A stretch of 64,000 nucleotides of DNA. Source: Agromyces subbeticus DSM 16689 (GTDB lineage Bacteria > Actinomycetota > Actinomycetes > Actinomycetales > Microbacteriaceae). Of the stretch, positions 1 to 8,998 are shown in pieces. The position numbers were made by a program, and so were the translations under genes. The stretch spans positions 62,001 through 126,000 of the forward strand of contig NZ_ATXG01000008.1 of assembly GCF_000421565.1 (NCBI RefSeq), written 5' to 3'. Below the pieces are notes generated by a model. It had not been told where the DNA came from and did not search any database. It saw only the letters and a list, made by a program, of their open reading frames with translations. How positions within the stretch are numbered: the first letter of the stretch is position 1; the number at the start of each line of letters is the position of its first letter.

Positions 1-1002
1 GGAGAGGTATCGGGCGACGGCGCGAACGGCCGCCATGCTGTTGGAGTAGTCCATGCGTGTGGGCCCGACGATGCCGAGCCTCGAGATGTCGCGACCTGGG
101 ATCTCGAAGGAACTGGAGACGACCGAGGTCTCGCCGAGGCCGAACGAGGCGTTCTCCCGGCCGATGCGCACGGTCACCGCGTGCTCGTCGGTCGCCATCT
201 CGCCGAAGAGCTTCAGCAGCACGACCTGTTCTTCGATGGCCTCGATCACGCCGAGGATCGAGCCGGCGAAATCCTGCTCGGTGCGCACGAGGTTCGCCGC
301 CCCCGCCACGACCAGCCGGTCTTGGCGCTGCGCCCGCGCCTGCTCGGCGAGGGTGGCGGCGAGGGTGTGCAGCAGCGCTGCATGGCGCCGGTCGACGTTG
401 TCGATCTCGCCCGAGAGCGCCTCGGCCGCATCGGCCATCGCCCGCCCACCGGCGATCTCGTTCAGGCGGGCCCTGAGCTCTCCGAGGGTGTGCTCGTCGA
501 CGGGGTGCTCGAGCTCGGCGAGCCGCTGTTCGACCTGGCCGGAGTCGGTGATGAGGATGCAGAGCACGCGGTCGGGCGCGAGGGCGATGAGCTCGACGTG
601 TCGCACGCGCGCGCTGCCGAAGCTCGGGTACTGCACGACCGCGAGCTGATTGGTCAGTTGCGCGATGAGTCGCACGGTGCGGGCGAGCAACTCGTCGAGA
701 TCGCTCGACTCGCCGAGGAACGTCTCGATCGCCTGGCGCTGAGCCGCGCTCATCGGGCGCACGTCGGTGAGCTGGTCGACGAACACCCGATAGCCCTTGT
801 CGGTCGGGATGCGGCCCGACGAGGTGTGCGGCGCCGCGATCAGCTCCTCTTCTTCGAGGAGGGCCATGTCGTTTCGGATCGTCGCTGCGGACACGCCGAA
901 TGCGTGGCGCTCGACGATCGACTTCGAGCCCACGGGTTCGCGCGACGCGACGTAGTCCTGCACGATCGCGCGCAGTACGGCGAGGCTGCGTTCCGAGACC
1001 AT
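1..1002 (-). CDS. hrcA: Heat-inducible transcription repressor HrcA (C-terminus beyond window)
   Basis: Repressor of class I heat-shock genes that binds CIRCE operators. Translation from the ATG at 1002 begins MVSERSLAVLRAIVQDY, continues through the winged-helix region (SKSIVERHAFGVSAATIRNDM, then SSGRIPTDKGYRVFVDQL) and reaches VGPTRMDYSNSMAAVRAV at the window edge. The 334 visible codons are nearly the usual length of about 340, so only a few C-terminal residues are missing. A CIRCE dyad lies 21 nt upstream of the start, indicating autorepression. In relatives dnaJ follows hrcA, which would lie to the left of this window. hemW, the usual upstream neighbour, is separated here by two plus-strand DUF4870 genes. 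Confidence 0.95.
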   Translation of the reverse strand, partial: MVSERSLAVLRAIVQDYVASREPVGSKSIVERHAFGVSAATIRNDMALLEEEELIAAPHTSSGRIPTDKGYRVFVDQLTDVRPMSAAQRQAIETFLGESSDLDELLARTVRLIAQLTNQLAVVQYPSFGSARVRHVELIALAPDRVLCILITDSGQVEQRLAELEHPVDEHTLGELRARLNEIAGGRAMADAAEALSGEIDNVDRRHAALLHTLAATLAEQARAQRQDRLVVAGAANLVRTEQDFAGSILGVIEAIEEQVVLLKLFGEMATDEHAVTVRIGRENASFGLGETSVVSSSFEIPGRDISRLGIVGPTRMDYSNSMAAVRAVARYLS

Positions 1003-1023
1003 GACCCTCGCTTCCGTCGAAAC

Positions 1024-1050
1024 TTGGCACTCGAATCGAGTGACTGCCAA
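1024..1050 (-). promoter_or_regulatory. CIRCE operator for HrcA
   Basis: TTGGCACTC at 1024-1032, nine bases, then GACTGCCAA at 1042-1050. The arms are complementary except for one base. This matches the CIRCE layout (TTAGCACTC-N9-GAGTGCTAA) in arm length and spacing and sits directly upstream of hrcA. Confidence 0.85.
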
Positions 1051-1055
1051 TCATA
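1050..1055 (-). promoter_or_regulatory. Probable -10 element of hrcA
   Basis: TATGAT on the minus strand abuts the CIRCE. Transcription would start inside the operator, as expected for a repressed promoter. No good -35 hexamer is visible. Confidence 0.5.
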
Positions 1056-1198
1056 TCGCGACATCCTGCGACGATGCCGTTGCCAGCTGCGGGGCGGCGG
1101 CGCTACCGTATGGGTATTCCGCGAGTCATCATCTCGGCGACGACCTCATCCATCGCGCGAGACGCGGGTCATCTGAGAACCCCTGAAAGGCACGCACC

Positions 1199-1603
1199 AT
1201 GACCGATCCCAACTCCCCGGCTCCCGATGCCAACGTTCCGCCGCAGCAGCCCGGTGCACCGCAGCCGGTCGCCGCAGCACCGCTCGCTCCCGAGCAAGAC
1301 GTGCAGTGGGGCTCCTTCGCCCACCTGGGCGGCATCCTCGGCCCGCTGCCCGCGCTGATCATCTGGCTGATCTTCAAAGACCGCGGCGCCTTCACCAACA
1401 CCGAGGGCAAAGAAGCGCTGAACTTCCAGATCACGATCTTCATGGCCTACGTCGTCGGCTGGATCCTGACCTTCATCCTCATCGGCGTCGTCGTCGTCTG
1501 GGCTGCCTGGATCCTCAGCGTCGTCTTCTCGATCATCGCCTTCCTGAAGGCGAAAGACGGGCAGCACTACCGCTACCCGTTCGCGATCCGCCTCATCAAG
1601 TAG
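1199..1603 (+). CDS. DUF4870 (Tic20-like) membrane protein
   Basis: Small membrane protein of unknown function, 134 aa. A Pro/Ala-rich cytoplasmic tail of about 35 residues is followed by the DUF4870 core: WGSFAHLGGILGPLPALIIW, then KDRGAFTNTEGKEALNFQIT, and two more hydrophobic segments (about 80-115). It ends with the typical YRYPFAIRLIK. The start is ATG 1199 with GAAAGG 8 nt upstream. The next gene is a paralogue on the same strand, separated by a strong hairpin. The family assignment is confident; no function is inferred. Confidence 0.85.
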   Translation: MTDPNSPAPDANVPPQQPGAPQPVAAAPLAPEQDVQWGSFAHLGGILGPLPALIIWLIFKDRGAFTNTEGKEALNFQITIFMAYVVGWILTFILIGVVVVWAAWILSVVFSIIAFLKAKDGQHYRYPFAIRLIK

Positions 1604-1615
1604 CACACGGCACGC

Positions 1616-1649
1616 GAGCGCGCCGGGCAGGTACTCGCCCGGCGCGCTC
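1616..1649 (+). terminator. GC-rich hairpin after the first DUF4870 gene
   Basis: A perfect 13-bp inverted repeat (1616-1628 and 1637-1649) with an 8-nt loop, 12 nt past the stop codon. There is no T tract, so it may be a terminator or an mRNA-stabilising hairpin between the two paralogues. Confidence 0.6.
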
Positions 1650-1711
1650 CACTGTGCCAGCATGAAGTTGTTCGACCCCTCGCCCACCGGGCGCCCGATC
1701 AAGGAGACACC

Positions 1712-2095
1712 ATGTCAGACACGACCCCGCCTCCCCCGCCGCCGGCGAGCCCCTATCAGGGCAGCGCACCGCTGAGCCCGTCAGATGAGAAGCTCTGGGC
1801 GACGCTGATCCACATCGGCGGCATCTTCTTCAGCTTCATTCCGGCGCTGATCGGCTACCTGGTGCTGAAAGACAAGGGACCGTTCATTCGCGCGCACACT
1901 GCGACGGCGCTGAACTTCCAGATCACGATGGCGATCGCCTACGTGGTCGGCATCATCCTGACGTTCCTCATCATCGGCATCTTCCTGGTGATCGCGGTCG
2001 GCATCGTCACGATCATCTTCAGCATCATCGCCGCGGTGAAGGCCAACCAGGGCCAGCCCTACACGTACCCGCTCTCGATCAAGTTCGTGAGCTGA
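1712..2095 (+). CDS. DUF4870 (Tic20-like) membrane protein, second copy
   Basis: Paralogue of the preceding gene, 127 aa, with a shorter proline-rich N-terminus and the same core (LWATLIHIGGIFFSFIPALI, KDKGPFIRAHTATALNFQIT, two long hydrophobic segments, C-terminal YPLSIKFVS). The start is ATG 1712 with AAGGAG 5 nt upstream. The stop overlaps the convergent hemW stop by 17 bp, so the two transcripts share a 3' end. Function unknown. The tandem copies look like an old local duplication. Confidence 0.85.
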   Translation: MSDTTPPPPPPASPYQGSAPLSPSDEKLWATLIHIGGIFFSFIPALIGYLVLKDKGPFIRAHTATALNFQITMAIAYVVGIILTFLIIGIFLVIAVGIVTIIFSIIAAVKANQGQPYTYPLSIKFVS

Positions 2096-3329
2096 GCTCC
2101 GACGATTCGTCGAGCAGTCGCCGCACCACGGCGTCCGCGAGCAGCCGTCCTCTCATGGTGAGCACCAGCGCACCCGAGAGGGCGGCTTTCGCGTCGACGA
2201 GGCCGTCGGCCATGAGGCCCGCCACCGCGTGACGGCCGCTCGCAGACAACGTCGCAAGGTCGATGCCCTCGCGGATGCGCGTGAGCAGCAGCACGCGCTC
2301 GGTCTCGCGAGCGGCGGCGTCGAGCACCTCGCGGCCCACCGCCGGCGACACTCGGGCGGTGACGCGATCGGCATAGGCCGACGGATGCTTCGCGTTCCAC
2401 CAGCGCACGCCGCCGACGTGGCTATGCGCGCCGGGGCCGACGCCCCACCAGTCGTCGCTCCGCCAGTAGCCGAGGTTGTGGCGTGAGCGGTGCGCGGCGT
2501 CGGTCGCCCAGTTGCTGACCTCGTACCACTCGTAGCCAGCGCCGGCGAGCAGTTCGTCGGCGAGCTCGTACATGTCGGCCTCGAGGTCATCGGAGGGCGT
2601 CGCGAGTTCGCCGCGACGGATCTGCCGTGCGAGCTTCGTGCCCGCTTCGACGATGAGCGCGTAGGCGCTGACATGGTCGGGGCCCTCGGCGATCACGGCA
2701 TCGAGGCTGCGCCGCCAGTCGTCGATCGACTCCCCCGGCGTGCCGTAGATGAGGTCGAGGCTGACGTCGAGACCGGCGTCGCGCGCCCAGCCGACGACGA
2801 GCGGCACTCGAGCGGGGTCGTGCGTTCGGTCGAGGGCGGCGAGCACGTGCGGCACCGCCGACTGCATGCCGAACGACACCCGGGTGAACCCGCCCTCGGC
2901 GAGGCGCGCGAGGTCGGCTGGGCCGACGGAATCGGGGTTCGCCTCGGTCGTGACCTCTGCGCCCGGCTCGAACCCGAATTCGTCGCGAACGGCGCCGAGC
3001 ATTCGCACGAGGTCGGCGGCCGGCAGCAGGGTGGGCGTGCCCCCACCGAAGAAGACGGTCGACGCAGCGCGAGCAGGCAGGTCGGATGCCTCGAGCATCT
3101 GCCGCGACATCCGGATCTCGGCGATCGCGTGGTCGGCGTAGTCGGCCTGACGCGCACCGCGCAGTTCATCGGAGGTGTAGGTGTTGAAGTCGCAGTAGCC
3201 GCACCGCACCCGGCAGAACGGCACGTGCACGTAGACGCCGAATGCTCGGTCGGCAGCGCCGGCCGCCGCCGATTCGGGCAGCAGGCCGTCGGCGGGCGCA
3301 GGGTCGCCGAGCGGCAGCGCGGACGCCAC
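2079..3329 (-). CDS. hemW: Radical SAM heme chaperone HemW
   Basis: HemW binds heme and a radical-SAM 4Fe-4S cluster and delivers heme to haem proteins; it is often misannotated as coproporphyrinogen III oxidase HemN. It is 416 aa with the cluster motif C39-xxx-C43-xx-C46 (PFCRVRCGYCDF), the glycine-rich SAM region (FFGGGTPTLL) and a C-terminal HemN-type domain. The start is GTG 3329, only 3 nt after the stop of the DUF1990 gene, so the two are probably cotranscribed. Its 3' end overlaps the convergent DUF4870 gene. A heme carrier fits the cytochrome bd operon elsewhere in this window, but that link is inference. Confidence 0.9.
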   Translation of the reverse strand: MASALPLGDPAPADGLLPESAAAGAADRAFGVYVHVPFCRVRCGYCDFNTYTSDELRGARQADYADHAIAEIRMSRQMLEASDLPARAASTVFFGGGTPTLLPAADLVRMLGAVRDEFGFEPGAEVTTEANPDSVGPADLARLAEGGFTRVSFGMQSAVPHVLAALDRTHDPARVPLVVGWARDAGLDVSLDLIYGTPGESIDDWRRSLDAVIAEGPDHVSAYALIVEAGTKLARQIRRGELATPSDDLEADMYELADELLAGAGYEWYEVSNWATDAAHRSRHNLGYWRSDDWWGVGPGAHSHVGGVRWWNAKHPSAYADRVTARVSPAVGREVLDAAARETERVLLLTRIREGIDLATLSASGRHAVAGLMADGLVDAKAALSGALVLTMRGRLLADAVVRRLLDESSELSSRT

Positions 3330-3332
3330 GGG

Positions 3333-3983
3333 CTAGACGCCGCCCGCGGGGTGCAGCGCCCGCAGTTCGAGCTTCGTGAGCTCTCGGCGCTGTCGGCGCT
3401 GCCTCGGCGCGAGCACGGCGCGCGGGCCCCCGGCGGTCGCCAGAAGCGAGCGGATGGTCAGCCACACGGTGTCGTCGTCGCGATGCTCGAGGATGAACGA
3501 CTCCTCGCCGCTCTCGGGCCCGTCGGCCGTGGTGCCGTAGGCGAAGCCGATGCGATCGGGCTCGTCGATCACGTAGACCACGAGCACCGGCGTCTTCGCG
3601 ACCCCGAACCGGCGCTTGCGCTCGAGGGTCGCGGTCATGCCCGCGGCGATGTACGGCGTGCCGTCGGCACCGAACCGCTCTTCGCTGCGCGGTGCGGGCT
3701 GGTCGTTCAGCGGCGTGCCGTCGGCGCCGTAGACGATGCCGGGGTACTGCGCGCCGGTGCCGCTGGCGATCTCGGTGACCTCGAAGCCGGCGCCGCGCTG
3801 GATGCCCCACGTCATGAGGGCCTCGGCCGCCCGCTGGAAGCGTTCGGTGCCCGAGCCGAGGCGCACGGCGTCTTCGGCGGGGCGGTACCCCGCCGGCGGA
3901 TAGCGCAGCAGGTCGGGGGCGAGCGTCGCCCCGATCGCGCCGTAGGTGACCGACTGGTCGGTGAACGTGCTTCGGCGGGTCAT
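3333..3983 (-). CDS. DUF1990 family protein
   Basis: Protein of unknown function, 216 aa, from the ATG at 3983, which has an AGGAAAGG ribosome-binding site. It shows the DUF1990 layout: N-terminal SVTYGAIGATLAPDLL, a central stretch on a presumed ligand fold, and FAYGTTADGPESGEESFILEH near the end (about 150-175). There is no signal peptide. It lies directly upstream of hemW and about 120 nt after the LD-carboxypeptidase. The reading frame stays open far upstream of 3983, but that stretch is arginine-rich antisense-like sequence, so the shorter start is preferred. Confidence 0.8.
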   Translation of the reverse strand: MTRRSTFTDQSVTYGAIGATLAPDLLRYPPAGYRPAEDAVRLGSGTERFQRAAEALMTWGIQRGAGFEVTEIASGTGAQYPGIVYGADGTPLNDQPAPRSEERFGADGTPYIAAGMTATLERKRRFGVAKTPVLVVYVIDEPDRIGFAYGTTADGPESGEESFILEHRDDDTVWLTIRSLLATAGGPRAVLAPRQRRQRRELTKLELRALHPAGGV

Positions 3984-4102
3984 CCGTGGGCCTTTCCTGT
4001 GGTGCGGCGCCTGCCGGGCGCGCGGCTGGGCCGAGATGGTGACGCGGCAGGCATCCGTCGATTCTACGGAGGTCTCCTGAGAGGCGGCGTCACCGGCGCC
4101 GA

Positions 4103-5113
4103 TCAGTGTGCTGCGACCGCGGCTTCGAGCAGCGTGATGGTCGAGGCATCGGCGTCGAGCTCGGCTCGCACACCGAGGGGCAGCGGGATGTCGGGCGGAG
4201 CATGCCCGATCTCGACTTCGGCGATCACCGGGATGTCGCGCTCGCCGAGCACGTCGAGCACGATCTCCCGAGAGCCGGGCCCGCCCTCGGTGACCTCGAA
4301 TTCGGTGGTCGGGCCGACGATCATTCCCGCGATGCGATCGAGGACGCCCGCGTGGCGGAGCATGTGCAGATCGTTCCAGATCGCGGATGTCGCGGTGTTG
4401 ACGTCTTCCCAGAACAGGATGGCGCCGTCGAACCGCTCGAGCGGCAGCGCGAACGGGGTCGCCTGAAGCCGCACGAGGCGATTCAGGAGTCCGCCGATGA
4501 GCGGGCCGGCAGCGCGCCCAGGCCGCCAGGTCTGCCAGGCCTCGCTGCGCGGCAGTGCACCGACCGCCGTCGTCTGCGTCAGCACTCGCCGGTAGACCTC
4601 GGCCAACTGCCCGCGGCGCCCCTCGGTGGCGTCGCTCCGGTCGCCGAAACCGTACGTCACGAGGTCGCCGTGCACCGAGGCGAGGCCGGTTCGAGCGTGC
4701 AGCGCCAGGTGCAGGCTGTCGATGTCGCTGAACCCGATGAGCGGCTTCGGGTCGGCGATGACGGCGTCGTAGTCGATCAGGTCGAGGTAGCCGAGCGTCA
4801 TGCGGCCGCCGGTCAGCGCGAAGATCGCGCGCACCTCGGGGTCGCGGAGCAGTTCGTTGAGCTCGGCGGCGATCTCGACGGGTCGGGCAGCGCCCCACCA
4901 CCAGTGGCGGCCGATCTCGACGAGCGGCGAGATGCGCACGCGAAAGCCGAGCGCCTCGATCTCACCCACCCCGCGGCGGAAGAGCGCCTCTTCTTCGGCG
5001 TCGAGGCCACCGGAGAGCGCCGCCACTGCCACGACGTCACCGGGTCGCAACGCCCGCGGCCGCAAGGTCTGCACCATCTCGTGCCCCGTCTCCGGGCGGG
5101 GTGGGCGCGGCAC
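4103..5113 (-). CDS. LD-carboxypeptidase / MccF-like S66 serine peptidase
   Basis: Family S66 enzymes trim the terminal D-residue from L,D-linked muropeptides or inactivate microcin-type nucleotide peptides. The 336-aa protein carries the family triad: nucleophile Ser129 in IGFSD, Glu236 in ILFWEDVN, and His304 in EIGHAPPDIPLPLG. There is no signal peptide, so it is cytoplasmic, consistent with recycling. The start is uncertain. GTG 5113 gives 336 aa; ATG 5077 (MVQTLRPRAL) has a GGAGA upstream and fits the family N-terminus better. It lies 51 nt downstream of lepA and may be read with it. Confidence 0.85.
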   Translation of the reverse strand: MPRPPRPETGHEMVQTLRPRALRPGDVVAVAALSGGLDAEEEALFRRGVGEIEALGFRVRISPLVEIGRHWWWGAARPVEIAAELNELLRDPEVRAIFALTGGRMTLGYLDLIDYDAVIADPKPLIGFSDIDSLHLALHARTGLASVHGDLVTYGFGDRSDATEGRRGQLAEVYRRVLTQTTAVGALPRSEAWQTWRPGRAAGPLIGGLLNRLVRLQATPFALPLERFDGAILFWEDVNTATSAIWNDLHMLRHAGVLDRIAGMIVGPTTEFEVTEGGPGSREIVLDVLGERDIPVIAEVEIGHAPPDIPLPLGVRAELDADASTITLLEAAVAAH

Positions 5114-5164
5114 CGTCGCCTGCGCGCAGCATCCCGCCGACGACCACCACGTTAGCGCGAGGGG

Positions 5165-7018
5165 CTACTTCTTGTCTTTCTTCTCGACGTCGCCCGAGAG
5201 CGCGGCGATGAACGCCTCTTGGGGCACCTCGACACGGCCCACCATCTTCATGCGCTTCTTGCCCTCCTTCTGCTTCTCGAGGAGCTTGCGCTTACGGCTG
5301 ATGTCACCGCCGTAGCACTTGGCGAGCACGTCTTTGCGCATCGCGCGAATGGACTCGCGCGCGATGATGCGGGCGCCGATCGCCGCCTGGATCGGCACCT
5401 CGAACTGCTGGCGCGGAATGAGCTCCCGCAGTCGCCCGGTCATCAGCACGCCGTAGGCATAGGCCTTGTCGCGGTGCACGATGGCGCTGAACGCGTCGAC
5501 CTGCTCGCCCTGCAGCAGGATGTCGACCTTCACGAGGTCGGCGGCCTGGTCGCCCGTGGGCTCGTAGTCGAGCGAGGCGTAGCCGGCGGTCTTCGACTTC
5601 AACTGGTCGAAGAAGTCGAACACGATCTCGCCGAGCGGCATGTTGTAGCGGATCTCGACGCGGTCTTCACCGAGGTACTCCATACCGATGAGGGCGCCGC
5701 GGCGGCTCTGGCAGAGCTCCATGATCGTGCCCACATAGTCTTTCGGGGCGAGGATCGCGGCGCGCACCATCGGCTCGCGCACCTCGACGATCTTCGTGCC
5801 GGTCGGGAACTCGCTCGGGTTGGTGACGGTGACGGTCTTCTTGTCTTCGGTCGTGACCTCGTAGATCACCGACGGCGCCGTGGCGATGAGGTCGAGCCCG
5901 AACTCGCGCTCGAGGCGCTCGGTGACGATCTCGAGGTGCAGCAGGCCGAGGAAGCCGCACCGGAAGCCGAACCCGAGCGCGACCGAGGTCTCTGGCTCGT
6001 AGACGAGCGCCGCGTCGGAGAGCTTGAGCTTGTCGAGCGCCTCGCGGAGCTCGGGATAGTCGCTGCCGTCGATCGGATACAGGCCCGAGAACACCATCGG
6101 CAGGGGCTCGGTGTAGCCGGGCAGCGCCTCGGTGGCCGGCCTCGCGGCGGTCGTGACGGTGTCGCCGACCTTCGACTGGCGCACGTCTTTCACCCCGGTG
6201 ATGAGGTAGCCGACCTCGCCGATGCCGAGTCCCTTCGAGGGCGTCGGCTCGGGCGAGCTCACGCCGATCTCGAGGATCTCGTGGGTCGCCTTCGTCGAGA
6301 GCATCTGGATGCGCTCTCGCGGGTTCAGGTGCCCGTCGATCATGCGCACGTAGGTGATGACGCCGCGGTAGCTGTCATAGACGGAGTCGAAGATCATCGC
6401 CCGCGCCGGAGCATCCGCTCGCCCGACCGGAGCCGGGATGCGCTCGACGACGCGATCGAGCAGTTCTTCGACACCGACACCTGTCTTGCCCGAGACCTTC
6501 AGCACGTCGTCAGGCGAGCCGCCGATGAGGTCGGCAAGCTCTTTCGCGTACTTCTCGGGCTCTGCCGCGGGCAGGTCGATCTTGTTCAGCACGGGGATGA
6601 TCTCGAGGTCGTTCTCGAGGGCGAGGTAGAGGTTCGCCAGCGTCTGGGCCTCGATGCCCTGCGCCGCATCGACGAGGAGGATCGCACCCTCGCACGCCGC
6701 GAGCGAGCGGGAGACCTCGTAGCTGAAGTCGACGTGACCGGGCGTGTCGATCATGTTGAGAGCGAATGAGGTGTCGCCGACCTGCCACGGCATGCGCACC
6801 GCCTGACTCTTGATCGTGATGCCGCGCTCGCGCTCGATGTCCATGCGGTCGAGGTACTGCGCACGCATGTCTCGGTCACTCACGACACCCGTGATGCCGA
6901 GCATGCGGTCGGCCAGCGTCGACTTGCCGTGGTCGATGTGCGCGATGATGCAGAAGTTGCGGATCAGCGCGGGGTCGGTGGCAGCAGGCACCGGCGGGTT
7001 CATGGCTCTCGGGGACAT
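5165..7018 (-). CDS. lepA: Elongation factor 4 (LepA), ribosome-associated GTPase
   Basis: EF-4 acts on stalled or back-translocated ribosomes. The 617-aa frame has the G1 loop AHIDHGKST (about 26-34), DTPGH in G3 and NKID in G4, then the EF-G-like domains and the LepA-specific C-terminal domain. The end is lysine-rich (EKKDKK). ATG 7018 (MSPRAMNPP) is chosen over ATG 7003 because a GGGAG lies upstream and the length matches the family. The divergent histidine-kinase gene starts 80 nt away, so the two share a promoter region. Confidence 0.95.
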   Translation of the reverse strand: MSPRAMNPPVPAATDPALIRNFCIIAHIDHGKSTLADRMLGITGVVSDRDMRAQYLDRMDIERERGITIKSQAVRMPWQVGDTSFALNMIDTPGHVDFSYEVSRSLAACEGAILLVDAAQGIEAQTLANLYLALENDLEIIPVLNKIDLPAAEPEKYAKELADLIGGSPDDVLKVSGKTGVGVEELLDRVVERIPAPVGRADAPARAMIFDSVYDSYRGVITYVRMIDGHLNPRERIQMLSTKATHEILEIGVSSPEPTPSKGLGIGEVGYLITGVKDVRQSKVGDTVTTAARPATEALPGYTEPLPMVFSGLYPIDGSDYPELREALDKLKLSDAALVYEPETSVALGFGFRCGFLGLLHLEIVTERLEREFGLDLIATAPSVIYEVTTEDKKTVTVTNPSEFPTGTKIVEVREPMVRAAILAPKDYVGTIMELCQSRRGALIGMEYLGEDRVEIRYNMPLGEIVFDFFDQLKSKTAGYASLDYEPTGDQAADLVKVDILLQGEQVDAFSAIVHRDKAYAYGVLMTGRLRELIPRQQFEVPIQAAIGARIIARESIRAMRKDVLAKCYGGDISRKRKLLEKQKEGKKRMKMVGRVEVPQEAFIAALSGDVEKKDKK

Positions 7019-7083
7019 CCTGTCGATTCTCCCATGACTTCGGTTCCGACTTTCGACGGATGCCCCGTTGCAGGCCTGCGGGC

Positions 7084-7089
7084 TACGCT
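7084..7089 (+). promoter_or_regulatory. -10-like hexamer before the histidine-kinase gene
   Basis: TACGCT lies 8 nt before ATG 7098. The resulting mRNA would have almost no leader. A GGAG is present but only 3 nt from the ATG. Confidence 0.45.
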
Positions 7090-7097
7090 CGGAGCAA

Positions 7098-8375
7098 ATG
7101 TCGGTGATCGAAGTCCCCAGCTCACGCGTGGCGCCATCGGCGCTGCGGCCCGTCTTCACGGCGCTGCGGATGGGACTGCACGTGCTCGTCGTGGGGCTCG
7201 CGCTCTTCGTCGTCGTGCGTGCGCTGATCGCCGACGCGCCGAACGAAGTCTCGGTGACCGTGCTCGCCGTCGCCTTCCTCGCCTGCTACGGCGCGGGCAT
7301 CGCTGCGGCCCATCGGCACCTGCCCACCTGGGCGCGCGTGGTGTGGCTCGTGAGCCTCCTCGTGCTCTGGGTCGGAATGTCGGCGCTGACGCCCGACGCG
7401 GCGTTCCTCGCCTTCCCGCTCTTCTTCCTCGAGTTGCACGTGCTCGCCGCACCGATCGCCGTGCCGCTCGTGGTCGTCACCTTCGGGCTCTCGGTCTGGG
7501 GCACCGCCACGCACCTCGGGTTCGAGGTCGGCTCGATTCTCGGCCCGCTGATCAGCGCCGGGGTCGCGATCGTGATCGGCCTCGGCTACCGCGCCATGGA
7601 GCAGGAGACACAGGAACGCCAGGCGCTCATCCTCGATCTCATGGCCACGCGCGAGGAACTGTCGAATGCGAGCCGCGAGGCCGGGGCGCTCGCCGAACGC
7701 GAACGGCTGGCACGAGAGATCCACGACACCGTGGCGCAGGGTCTGTCGAGCATCCAGATGCTGCTCCACGCGGCGGAGCGCGACGTGGCCGACGCCACGA
7801 CCCGGCAGAAGCTGCAGCTCGCGCGTGAGACCGCGGCGCAGAACCTCGGCGAGACCCGACGATTCATCCGCGAGCTCGCTCCACCCTCGCTCGACGCGCA
7901 GACGCTGCCCGCCGCGCTTCGCCGGCTGACCGAGGCGACGACCGAGCAATCGGCGCAGGCCGGCACCGCCCTCAGCGTCGAGTTCATCGCGAGCGGCGAA
8001 CCGGTGCTGCTGCCGATGTCGACCGACGCGGCGCTGCTGCGCATCGCCCAGGGCTCGCTCGCCAACGTGCTGCAGCACGCGCGCGCCTCGCGCGCCTCGG
8101 TGACGCTGAGCTACCTCGGCGACGAGATCGCGCTCGACGTCGTCGACGACGGGGTCGGGTTCCGGCTCGCGGAGCGCAGCGCCGCTGTGGCTCGCGATGG
8201 TCTCGATCGGGTCGGCGACGGTGGGGGCGATGCCGACGAGCCCGCCTCGGCGGGGGGATTCGGTCTGCGCGCCATCCGGTTGCGCGCCGAGGCGCTCGGC
8301 GGCACCGTGCACATCGAATCGGCCCCGGGCGACGGCACCGCCGTCTCGGTGCGCATCCCCGCGGTGACCGCATGA
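7098..8375 (+). CDS. Two-component sensor histidine kinase (HisKA_3 / NarL-type)
   Basis: Membrane sensor that autophosphorylates and passes phosphate to the response regulator encoded next. It is 425 aa with about five hydrophobic segments between residues 25 and 165 and no large extracytoplasmic domain. A HisKA_3 dimerisation domain follows with the phospho-acceptor His209 ([17 protein letters not shown]), then an HATPase domain with the N box ([10 protein letters not shown]), DDGVGF and [12 protein letters not shown] 7098 is chosen over an in-frame TTG at 7068 because a -10-like hexamer fits it. The stop overlaps the regulator start as ATGA. The membrane-embedded type often senses envelope stress; the signal here is unknown. 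Confidence 0.9.
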   Translation: MSVIEVPSSRVAPSALRPVFTALRMGLHVLVVGLALFVVVRALIADAPNEVSVTVLAVAFLACYGAGIAAAHRHLPTWARVVWLVSLLVLWVGMSALTPDAAFLAFPLFFLELHVLAAPIAVPLVVVTFGLSVWGTATHLGFEVGSILGPLISAGVAIVIGLGYRAMEQETQERQALILDLMATREELSNASREAGALAERERLAREIHDTVAQGLSSIQMLLHAAERDVADATTRQKLQLARETAAQNLGETRRFIRELAPPSLDAQTLPAALRRLTEATTEQSAQAGTALSVEFIASGEPVLLPMSTDAALLRIAQGSLANVLQHARASRASVTLSYLGDEIALDVVDDGVGFRLAERSAAVARDGLDRVGDGGGDADEPASAGGFGLRAIRLRAEALGGTVHIESAPGDGTAVSVRIPAVTA

Positions 8376-8995
8376 TCCGGCTGCTCCTGAGCGATGACCA
8401 TCCCGTCGTGCGGGCCGGCATCCGCGCGATGCTCGAGAGCGAACCGGACCTCCTCGTCGTCGCCGAGGCGACGACGGCTGAAGACGCGGTGCGATCGGCG
8501 GCGACACTCGAGATCGACCTCGTGCTCATGGATCTCCAGTACCCCGGCGCCATGCAGGGCGCCGAAGCCACCCGCCGCATCCGTTCCCGGCCAGGCGCTC
8601 CGCGGGTACTCGTGCTGACGAACTACGACACCGACGCCGACATCCTCGGAGCGATCGAGGCCGGGGCGAGCGGCTACCTGCTGAAAGACGCTCCACCGGG
8701 CGAGCTCATCGCCGCCGTGCACGCTGCCGCGGTCGGCGACGCCGCGCTCGCCCCGGCGGTCTCGTCGCGCCTCGACGCGTCGAGATCGAGCGACGAACGA
8801 CTCACGGTACGTGAGGCCGAGGTGCTCACGCTCGTCGCTGAAGGTCGCACGAACCGCGAGGTCGGCCGTGTGCTCTTCCTCAGCGAGGCGACCGTCAAGT
8901 CGCACCTCGTGCACATCTTCACGAAGCTCGATGTCGGCTCGCGCACCGCCGCCGTCGCGCGGGCGCGCGAACTCGGCGCGATCAGGGCGGGCTGA
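8372..8995 (+). CDS. LuxR/NarL-family response regulator
   Basis: DNA-binding partner of the upstream kinase, 207 aa. The receiver domain has the acidic pair DD at 8-9, phospho-acceptor Asp54 ([10 protein letters not shown]) and the conserved Lys in [10 protein letters not shown]. The C-terminal LuxR helix-turn-helix starts near 144 ([20 protein letters not shown], then [14 protein letters not shown]). It overlaps the kinase gene by 4 nt and is followed after 3 nt by a hydrolase gene, making a three-gene operon. The targets cannot be read from the window. Confidence 0.92.
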   Translation: MIRLLLSDDHPVVRAGIRAMLESEPDLLVVAEATTAEDAVRSAATLEIDLVLMDLQYPGAMQGAEATRRIRSRPGAPRVLVLTNYDTDADILGAIEAGASGYLLKDAPPGELIAAVHAAAVGDAALAPAVSSRLDASRSSDERLTVREAEVLTLVAEGRTNREVGRVLFLSEATVKSHLVHIFTKLDVGSRTAAVARARELGAIRAG

Positions 8996-8998
8996 CGG

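Noticed and set aside
2079-3329. Coproporphyrinogen III oxidase HemN
   Set aside because: The single CxxxCxxC with HemW-type length and N-terminus, and the position next to hrcA, fit the heme chaperone HemW.
2490-4466. Plus-strand open frame of 658 codons
   Set aside because: Antisense to hemW, DUF1990 and the LD-carboxypeptidase, all of which have conserved motifs; the translation is low-complexity.
3984-4901. Upstream extension of the DUF1990 frame to 522 codons
   Set aside because: The added stretch is Arg/Ala-rich and lies in another frame of the LD-carboxypeptidase gene; ATG 3983 has a good ribosome-binding site and the family N-terminus.
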